From contig JABYQR010000270.1 in NCBI GenBank assembly GCA_022592445.1, positions 1 through 64,000 of the forward strand: 64,000 nt of DNA, given 5' to 3'. The DNA is from Cytidiella melzeri. Lineage: Eukaryota > Basidiomycota > Agaricomycetes > Polyporales > Irpicaceae. Below, piece by piece: positions 56,162 through 64,000 of this stretch; positions within the stretch are counted from its first letter, which is position 1, and each line of letters begins with the position of its first letter. The notes beneath the pieces were generated by a model, which did no database searches, was not told the DNA's origin, and was given only the letters and a program-made list of their open reading frames with translations. Position numbers and translations under genes: made by a program.

Positions 56162-59100
56162 ATGGCGTTTCCGGTCCCGACTCATTTACCTCGCAAGAAG
56201 AATGCAGATGTCTCGACAAGACTGCTGTCTGAGATCTCGGAAACGACCTTCAAGTCATTGAGCCAGGAGGTAGCATCGAAATGGATTACTGAGCTAGACG
56301 TGGCAATACGTCAGACGAAGGTGCGCACACCGTTTACTTTGGCAGCAGTCCTGTCTAACACAATGTTATGCCAAAGGACGAAATACACAAACGCATAAAT
56401 TCTGAGCTACCTGCCTTTGATCAGCAACTATCCTCTTCAAAGTACGTGCAAGAGCGACTGAATACGTTGGAGACCAATGTGGACAAGTTGAGCGCCACTC
56501 TCACCCATCCAGAGGTAGCTAGCAGCTTCATCGCGCTGATGAACATGTTCCTCTTACTCTTTTCTCAGTCAGGTCTAGTTCCGAATCTCATTTCGACCCT
56601 TACACGGCATGCTGCCCTCGCGCAAGAATTGGCCGATGCTGAAGTCATGCATCAAGTGATGTCACATCTTGCCCACTGCAAGCGTGAAATGCAGACTCTC
56701 GCGTCCCTAGTAGGGCAAGGAAGGCTCCCAGACGCCGTAGCTTTATGTGTGAGCATAGACCACCTGCTAGCGACGTCTCCGCCGCCCCTGCCGGCTACAG
56801 CAGTCATGCATGACTTGCAGGTGAGCTTGTCCGAGTGTTATATACGTACAAGGTTGTTTGACATCTTGTAGCGTCGGTTCCGTGCTTTGAAAGACCAAAC
56901 AGAAGAACAGTTGCATGAAGCCTATTCTCGCAGCATAGTGGTTACGGCCAATGAGCTGCTGATTAGACCGTCAGTTCAAGGTAAATTACTTACCCGCGTT
57001 CACTGAGTTCTGCTGAGTTCTACGTTGTGCCGGCGTAGTGCGGGCATCGGAAACTGTTTTGTCCCTCTCTGATATTCTTTCGTCGCTATCGTCGGGATCT
57101 TTGACCTCATTGGTGAACACACTGCGACGCGACCTGACTTCGCACTATATCGACCGCCTACTAAGCCAGGCGGCAACAGTTGAACAGTCCTCTGTGAGGC
57201 ATCTGGCAGGGGTCTCAGAAGTCAAGCTGACAGTATTCCCATCACCGCCTAATGAGGAGCAGCTCACCTCGCGTCTTGAGAGTGTATCTGTCGTCCTCAG
57301 GTTCCTCAACGACAAACTGTTCCCCCATTTTCCGTCACAAGCTAAGCTTGCAACATTCCTCTACAGGCCTCTAACCAGCGGTGTGCTAGAGAAGCTGCTT
57401 GTGCCTGCACTACCATCCTCGGTCACAGCGTTACCGGCATTCTTATCCTTGATGCAGCGTGCAGTAAAATTCGAAGGCCAGTTCATGCATGGCTTGCTGG
57501 AAGCAGGTCACGACCAGAAGGAGATCAAAACTTGGGCCGATGGGGTAGCAGGTCACTACGAAAGGAAACGGCGCGTGGAGTTACTCGAAAGAGCTAGGGT
57601 TATTATCCTGCATGAAGACAAAGATGGCGTATCTTTCCGTGCGGAAAGAGCAACGATAATGCAGACGGCTCCTGTGCGCACAAAAGCTTCTCAACCGGAC
57701 AGGACCACATCACCAGAGGACACGGCGTGGGGCTTCGATGGCGATGCAGACGTGGATGCATCGCCTACAACAGATGAGGATGGATGGGGCTTGGATGACG
57801 ACGACGTGGATGCTGACAATCCATCTGCTGCAGTTGAGCCTGAGCCTGAGCCAACGAAGGGGGCCCACGGCGATCCGGGAGATGCTTGGGGTTGGAACGA
57901 AGATGATCAAGAAGCAGAGGCTCTCAACGGCGATGGCGAAGAAACTTTAGACTCCTCTGCTTGGGATGATCCTTGGGGCGATGTCTCAGAGTCGACTCCA
58001 GCTTCCACTGTTCCCTCTAAACTCGCGAAGACGGCCTCAAGACTCGAGAAATTGTCCAACAAAGGTAAAGCAAAGAAGTCATCGCCGCCTATATATTCTC
58101 CCATACCTCTTGCGCCACCTCCACCTACGCCCGCTATGCCAGCCTTGAGTACGAAAAAACAGGCGGTGAATCCGATCCAGCCTGTGACTGAGAATGAGTC
58201 TTACCTCGTCTCCGGCCACATGAAAGAGCTGCTCTCTCTAGTGGAGGCAATCTTGCGCGAAGCTGCTGAACTTACGTCTTCGGGTGTCCTCTCGCCGTAT
58301 ATTATGGGTGCGTCTCAAGTTGGAGGAACGATTGGCTCGACTGCTGCTTCGGTCCTGGACCTCTTCCGTGCACTGTACCCCGTCCACGCCACATCGAAGC
58401 TTGCAACCTCCCCAAAATGGCCTATATTGTTCTCGAACAACTGCATCTGGCTAGGTAGTGAAGTAAGACGAGTCATTCATAGTGGTCATGCCGCAGACTT
58501 GACCGCACAGAAACTCATTGAGTGCGCCGACCGATTGGAAGTGGTGGGAGAGCTGTGTTTCGAAGAGGCTGTGGTACGTTATGAATAAATCTTTCATGCG
58601 GCGGACGCTCACGGAATCATCGCGTAGGATGATCAATGTCAAAAGGTTGACGAGATCTTGAACGACGCTGAAGGCTTCGCCAATACCACCGACCAGGATT
58701 GCTACGATGATTGCGAGGCCGCTGTGAACCAAGTTCTGCAACACATCCGCGGCTTTTCGCAGACGTTCAAGGTAAGTTCTTGACTGTTCGGCTTCTCTAG
58801 CTTCCCTCAACTCTACCGTTAGCTTGTATTACCCAAAAGCAAGTATTACGAGGCGATGGGAGCTGCGGTAGACGTCGCACTGTCTCGAATACTCAGCGAT
58901 GTACTTTCGTTATCGGACATTACTGATGAGGAATCGCATAAGCTGAGCGAGCTGTGCCGAATTATGAATTCCTTGGAGGGCCTCTTCGTAGAAAACCCAA
59001 ATCTTGTAAGTGACATGGTTCTCTTACTAAACATGCGCTAATTCATGCCCTCAGCCATCCTTCGTCGTCGAATACGTACCCTCATGGTTCAAGTTCTCCT

Positions 59101-59344
59101 ACCTCTCTGAGTTACTGGTCAGTATCTATGTTGTCTCAACTTCGCTAAGCGCCGCTGACCCGTGTTGTGCTGGTGACTGTAGGAAGCTTCCATCGCAGAC
59201 ATCTCGTATCTTTTCGAAGAGGGTGCACTCGTCGACTTCAGCGTCGACGAGCTGGTCAATCTCGTGCGCGCGCTGTTCGCTGATACGCCGCTTCGGACGA
59301 ATACCATCAATAAAATTATGCAAGGACACCCGCTGCAATCTTAG
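56162..59344 (+). CDS. ZW10/Dsl1-family vesicle tethering subunit
   Basis: Starts MAFPVPTHLPRKKNADVSTRLL at 56162. The intron 56320-56375 joins KQT-K to DEIHKRINSELP. Later introns lie near 56822-56871, 56981-57038, 58573-58630, 58772-58830 and 59007-59180. The protein has about 850 residues. The N-terminal half is helical. The middle (57700-58140) is a disordered acidic Trp/Asp-rich insert (DEDGWGLDDDD, DAWGWNEDD). The C-terminus ends EEGALVDFSVDELVNLVRAL and FADTPLRTNTINKI, the ZW10 signature. In fungi this protein acts in the Dsl1-type complex that tethers COPI vesicles to the ER. A kinetochore role, as in animals, is not implied. Confidence 0.9.
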
Positions 59345-59900
59345 TTGTACAGTAGTCTCTTCAACAGATTTATGCTACAACTGCGTGTGGCAAGCTTCGC
59401 CATGACTGGTGTTGAGACGCTTCATTGCGTTGCAGTATGTACAGATCCCCACCTCTTGACCATGGCAGCCATCTGCCTGCCGATAACGCACCCGCTGTGC
59501 AAAAGTACGAGAACATAGGATCCGGAGACTGTCCTCTAATAGCAGAACTTCCATGACTGCGGCCATTCCGCCTGTTACGATTGAAAAGGTACGGCATGAA
59601 GTTGTTCACCTGGTCTCGCCCTCGCCCGCTCGTACCTCCAATTAAGTCCCGCGCTGTGTACTGGGTATCCTTCGCGGCTGGCACTGGCAAGAGAGTCAAC
59701 CACGTCTGAGCTCGTCCGAGTTGCTGCTTGAATTGTAAGCTTGGCTACTTTCTAGATTTATTGCACTTGGACATGCAACCAGTTATGTTTAACATCGCAA
59801 TGTCCAGGGTTAGATTGCTTCAGCATGCGCTGAGCTCGAGTTCCGATGGTTTGGAGAGAGCTACTGTATAGCAGAGATACAACATACATTTGGTTCTGTT
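59345..59900. other. Convergent intergenic region
   Basis: Between the ZW10 stop and the TMEM14 stop. Minus-strand frames here show no domain. Confidence 0.5.
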
Positions 59901-60383
59901 TTACTGACGAAGGTTTCTCAAAGCATACAGAGTATTGCCGTAGTAAGCGGCCGATGTCGCACCAGTAACGGTGAGAAGCTTAGGAACAGGGCCCTTCTTG
60001 AAGCGTGGTGCTGAGGACAAGAGAAGAATAGCAGATGCGACTGCAAGGAATCCAGCAATGAGTTCGACTTAACAGTCGGCTAGCTGTAAACTCACGGAAT
60101 GCGCCTTCCAATCCGTTGGGTGTGCCCTGGCGAATTCGGTCTGCGCTCCACAGGTAGAGCAAACCTACACTATAAAAGCGGTTCAGTATGTATGATTAAG
60201 GTGGTATAGTGGTACCAGACCCACCTAACACCTGCGACGAGAGAGGGCACGCTACGCGTCCTCGCGAAGCCAGTCAAGCCGCCGACTATGCAGAGACCGC
60301 CCATGAGAAACGCGGGGTAAGCAGACTACGAGCACGGCTGATCAGCACAACATGTTCACTAAGTTTCCAGAACTACTTGCCAT
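59901..60383 (-). CDS. TMEM14-family small membrane protein (UPF0136)
   Basis: Ends LYALRNLRQ at 59901. Exons contain PAFLMGGLCIVGGLTGFART, SVPSLVAGVSVGLLYLWS, then GTPNGLEGAF. These and LASAILLLSSAPRFKKGPVPK are the four short hydrophobic segments of TMEM14 proteins. One intron is 55 bp (ending TTATAG) and another about 55 bp (GTGAGT...TTGCAG). The start is less clear: an ATG at 60383 would need an intron of only 34 bp, so the real first exon may lie further right. TMEM14 proteins sit in mitochondrial or ER membranes; human TMEM14C acts in porphyrin transport. Confidence 0.75.
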
Positions 60384-60602
60384 ATTGTTCGACGATGAGC
60401 CAGAGTTGTCGTGGAGGTTGGAGACGAAGGGAGGTCGTGAGACTCTGCTTTACTGTGCCGAGCCTACATTGATTGCCGCCATGAGAGCAGGTGTGGGAAT
60501 ATTGCAACTCGTGGTCATCACTTCATTTCCTCAGAGTGCAACCCACATTCTCGTGTTCTCGACGCGTTCTACCATCTGGGCACAAGGAATAAGGCTGAGG
60601 AT

Positions 60603-62243
60603 GTCGGACGCCACGTTCTCACCAGAGAAGTATGCGTGTACGCCGTACAGTGTGTTGAAGCTTGTTGACGCGTGACATTCACAGGACGAAACCACTGCGA
60701 GCAACTTATGCAGGTCGAATGAAGGTACACAGTCCGTGTGGTATGGAGCGTAAATACTGAAAGGTTGTGCAGAAGAAACAACAGGAGAGGCAGAAGGCCC
60801 AGTATGTGACTTGATCTAGCTTCGCTAACACAGTGTTGAAACCCAATTGACCGTTAGAACCCCGTCGGAAAAGACGGAGGATTCGGAGAAGGAGGAGGAT
60901 GGAGAGGGCAAAGGGAAACAGAGCGCACAAGAGGAGGAGGGCAGCACAAAGAAAACGTGAGTACATGGCCGCACTTCTACTCTGTTCTCTAATTGTGACA
61001 ACGGTCGTCAGTACTTCCCCACCGGTTTCCAAACGCTCTGCGCCAGAAACAATCTTTGCTATTCCGGAGACTCCTATAACTCATCAGAAACCACCGTCAA
61101 GCGTGTCCTCAGTGGTATCCACCGGAAGCTCGAAGCACGCACGGAAGGGCTCGACTTCTTCCGTGAAGGGAAAACTGGCTTCGTAGGGTTATATGTGCCT
61201 TGTCCCGCGTGTGCATCCTGACATCGACTGTAGGCATGCAAATACTGAGGATACCGAGAGCATATCGGACACAGAATCTGCTGTCGATGGGAAGCAACGT
61301 CGTAAGCGCAAGAGCGAAGCCGAACGAGTACAATTCTTTAAAGACGATCCGTGGTGCCAAGAGCTCGAGCCTCATCGAATCTTGTGCAGTCAGTGTGGAG
61401 AATGGCAGGAGCTACACTCAAAGAGGCGGTATGTAATGCAAGGATGGGTCACACATAGAAAGACATGTCCCGGAGTGCACAATTCTCCTTCGCTTTCGGT
61501 TTCTCAACCGTAAGCCCAAATACCACTCCATGTCGAAATGAACTCATTGTCAGTTTCCAGTGCATCGCAGCCTTCAACGCCGCTGTTGAAAGCTACGCCT
61601 CTTAAAGTGCCAACCACGAGTAGTAGTAACAAGACTGACGACTCGCTTAGCCCGATGGAGGAAGAAGGCAAGACTATACTAGAGAACGACTCCAGGATAG
61701 GCGCGATGCGGCCGCACGAGGTGTTTTGCACGCAATGTGCGACTTGGGTCAAGCTTTATCCTACGACAAAGTACTCCCCGCGAAACTGGCAAAGTCACGT
61801 CCAGCAGTGTTTTAGTGCTGCGTAAGCTGGTGCTACTCGAGATCATCCTCAATAGCTATTGACTTGATCTTAGGTCGCCGTCAGCAGTCAACGGAGCAGT
61901 TGCAGCTGCGTCAGAAAGTGTACAGGACGACACTCCCAGCACCGCTATACCCTTTACATCCTCTATACCAACGAAGACACGCGTCGACTCGGACGCACCC
62001 CCCTCATTGACTCGAAAGCGAGCTCGAGACGACTCGCAAATAGACTCGGATGATTCGCCTTCAAAAAGACATATTCGGAGACGGACCGACTCTTACAAAC
62101 CGTCGCTGAGTAAGGCTTTATGGAACATGGTCACTAAACCTATCGTCAGCTTTATAGAAGGCTTCAAACATGGTTTGAAGCCGGATGCTCAAGGCCATGC
62201 TGCTGAGGATGATCCGGGCATTCTACATCAACCAGCAGCATAG
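60603..62243 (+). CDS. Protein with two C2HC-type zinc-binding repeats
   Basis: The clear exons begin near 60767 (VVQKKQQERQKAQ) and run to the stop at 62241-62243. Introns with GT-AG ends precede TPSEKTEDSEKEED, TSPPVSKRSAP, HANTEDTESIS, SVSSASQPSTP and SPSAVNGAV. Two related motifs are seen: CSQCGEWQELHSKRR...W.THRKTC (near 61385-61475) and CTQCATWVKLYPTTK...W.SHVQQC (near 61728-61812). Both have the pattern CxxCxxWxxL, then Trp, His and Cys, which would suit one zinc each. The rest is acidic and Ser/Lys-rich. A basic stretch KRARDDSQIDSDDSPSKR suggests a nuclear protein. The family is not recognised. The start is a guess (ATG near 60603). Confidence 0.65.
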
Positions 62244-62459
62244 GTCGGGATACCCAGGTTTATCTGAAGCTCCTGCTCACATCGTGCTGTCATTTATCGT
62301 TAGTCGCTTGTATATTTCTTGTACGGAATTCATGTATTCTTGTGCTGTGACATGCGTAAAAAGTTCATAGTGCTATATACTCGTATAATCAAGTACAGCA
62401 CGAGTGACTGCTCAATACTGCTGTCACGCCGCTGGGTTGGGTCACAATGTCGGGTCACA

Positions 62460-64000
62460 ATGCTGACTGTAAACGCGTTTGCATGCCTTGCACAACGTCC
62501 ATCGCGCCATACTCGTGTTCAAATGATACTTGCGCATCGCTCTTCATCTCTATGGGCTAACGCACGTCTACCAGCATGCCGCTGCACGTTCTCTACGTCG
62601 ACCGCGGTCCTCAAACATTCGCGCGCGGTGAAGACGAACTACAACCACTTCACGTTTTCTGATACACCGGATGCGAAACATGTCAACTACAGACGAGTTG
62701 ACGCTAATGACATGGAAAATTCGAGAGAGCCACCGACGGAGGTAAAGATGCTGGTTCGGGACTTCATAGAGGATTCGCTATACAACCCACACTACGGGTA
62801 CTTCCCCAGGCAAGCGACCATCTTCACGGCGACAGACCCTATAGACTTCAACAACATGCGTAATGGTGTTGAGTTCCAGAACGAGGTGGCGAAGCGGTAT
62901 GAGACGTTGGAAACAGAGGGGGAAGGACCAGGGCGACAGATATGGCATACACCTACGGAGCTGTTCAAGGTGTGTCAAGCTGTCTCTACCCTGACTGTGG
63001 TACGCGTTGCTGAAGGCTAACAGCTTTCTTAGCCTTGGTATGGTCGAGCAATAGCTCAGTGTCTCGTCGCAGAGTACCTTCTCAAGTACTATCCGTACGA
63101 GGACTTGGTGATCTACGAAATAGGTGCAGGTAACGGCACGCTCGCGAAGAATGTCCTTGACTACCTACGTGATCTACATCCGAAAGTGTATGAGCAGACG
63201 CGTTACCATATCATCGAGATTAGTGCAAGCTTAGCCGACCTGCAGAGAAAGCTGCTGCTGAAGGAGCATGCCAACGTTACTGTGACAAACAAGAGCATAT
63301 TCCGCTGGGATACTCCAGAGCCGTCACCGTGTTTCTTTCTGGCAATGGAAGTGATAGTGAGTTGTTTGTAGACTCCCTCGATGTCCGCAGAGGCGACCAT
63401 AACTTTGCTCCTCAGGATAACTTTGCACATGACATGATCCGCTATGACATGAAAACATTAGAGCCCTATCAAGGAATTGTAACAATTGATGACCACGGGG
63501 ACTTCTCGACATACTACACGCGCGTTACGGACCCTCTCATCGCATCCTTCATTGCGCTGCGACGTCAACTAGGTCATCCACCGCCGATCCCAAGGTTACT
63601 GAAGCTCGCACCGTCACTACGTTCAATATACACGTCTCTTCCCCTCGCACCCAACCTCTCCGCTCCAGAGTTTATACCTACCCGTCTCCTGACCCTCCTC
63701 CGAACCCTCCAGCGCTGTTTTCCTAGACACCGCTTGCTATTGTCTGACTTCTCGTCTCTACCAGACACAGTCCCAGGTGTCTGCGCACCGGTCGTGCAAG
63801 CGCGTATACGAGGAACAGTAGTCCCCTGCGACACTGTGTTCGTCAAGCAAGGCTACTTTGACATATTCTTCCCGACGGATTTCTCGAAGCTCAATGACAT
63901 GTACGAGCATGTCTTGACGGAGCCCAATGTCCACCCGAGCTTGGACATGGATGATTCTCGAGCGACACCGCTGTCGACGACCATCTCGCCGCTGACCGCC
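62460..64000 (+). CDS. NDUFAF7/MidA-like mitochondrial methyltransferase (partial)
   Basis: Starts at the ATG at 62460 and is cut by the window end. The N-terminus is rich in Arg, Ser and Ala with no acid (CRCTFSTSTAVLKHSRAV), a typical mitochondrial targeting peptide. Introns at 62970-63032 and 63358-63415 have GT-AG ends. Domain motifs: VRDFIEDSLYNPHYGYF, the S-adenosylmethionine loop IYEIGAGNGTLAKNV, YHIIEISASLADLQRK and the DNFAHDMI segment. This is the DUF185 (MidA/NDUFAF7) family. The human protein dimethylates an Arg of complex I subunit NDUFS2 during assembly. The C-terminal domain part ends at YEHVLTEPN, beyond which the gene leaves the window. Confidence 0.88.

Noticed and set aside
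60209..60675. Plus-strand frames over the TMEM14 exons
   Set aside because: Antisense to exons with a clear four-segment membrane protein. Only the last part, near 60603, might belong to the zinc-motif gene.

Overview
The window looks like a basidiomycete fungus, probably an Agaricomycete. Genes are split by many introns of about 50-60 bp. Products include a group-type hybrid histidine kinase, a LUFS/Flo8-like regulator and a Dsl1/ZW10 protein. The repeats are chromovirus Gypsy and Copia LTR retrotransposons. This is read from sequence only; no database search was possible.

The left 28 kb is a nest of mobile elements. A Gypsy chromovirus tail with its LTR (1-1913) sits inside a minus-strand Copia element, element A (1914-11902, 5' end on the right, 3' end outside the window). 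Element A was also entered by a second minus-strand Copia element, element B (4782-11212, 170-bp LTRs, AGGGG target duplication). B was then hit by two solo LTRs (6988-7534 and 8536-9260). Further right come a solo A-family LTR (12595-13132), a minus-strand ankyrin-repeat gene (13531-15510), a CACTA-type MITE (15699-16373) inside an older repeat, LTR fragments, a tRNA-like sequence, and a complete plus-strand Copia element, element C (18996-27480, 523/522-bp LTRs, AGAGC target duplication). A second CACTA-type MITE lies at 27697-28257.

The most unusual observation is that elements A and C, though diverged, both carry the same three extra ORFs between primer-binding site and gag. ORF1 is a protein of about 77 aa. 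ORF2 is about 456-470 aa, Arg/Pro-rich with a conserved C-terminal domain. ORF3 is about 200 aa with a TQPCPxR motif and an acidic tail. In both elements the ORF3 stop overlaps the gag ATG. Element B has no such insert.

The right 36 kb is host gene space. In order: dipeptidyl peptidase IV (-), a small secreted protein (-), an uncertain gene (-), a mitochondrial-type phosphopantetheinyl transferase (-), a broken ankyrin paralogue (+), ARP2 (+), a hybrid histidine kinase (-), a Flo8/LUFS-type regulator (-), a START-domain membrane protein (-), POLD4/Cdm1 (-) divergent from ZW10 (+), a TMEM14-family protein (-), a double C2HC-motif protein (+) and the start of an NDUFAF7/MidA-like mitochondrial methyltransferase (+, cut by the window end). 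These are mostly unrelated housekeeping genes. The only clear links are the ankyrin gene pair, the shared POLD4-ZW10 promoter and the shared architecture of the Copia families.
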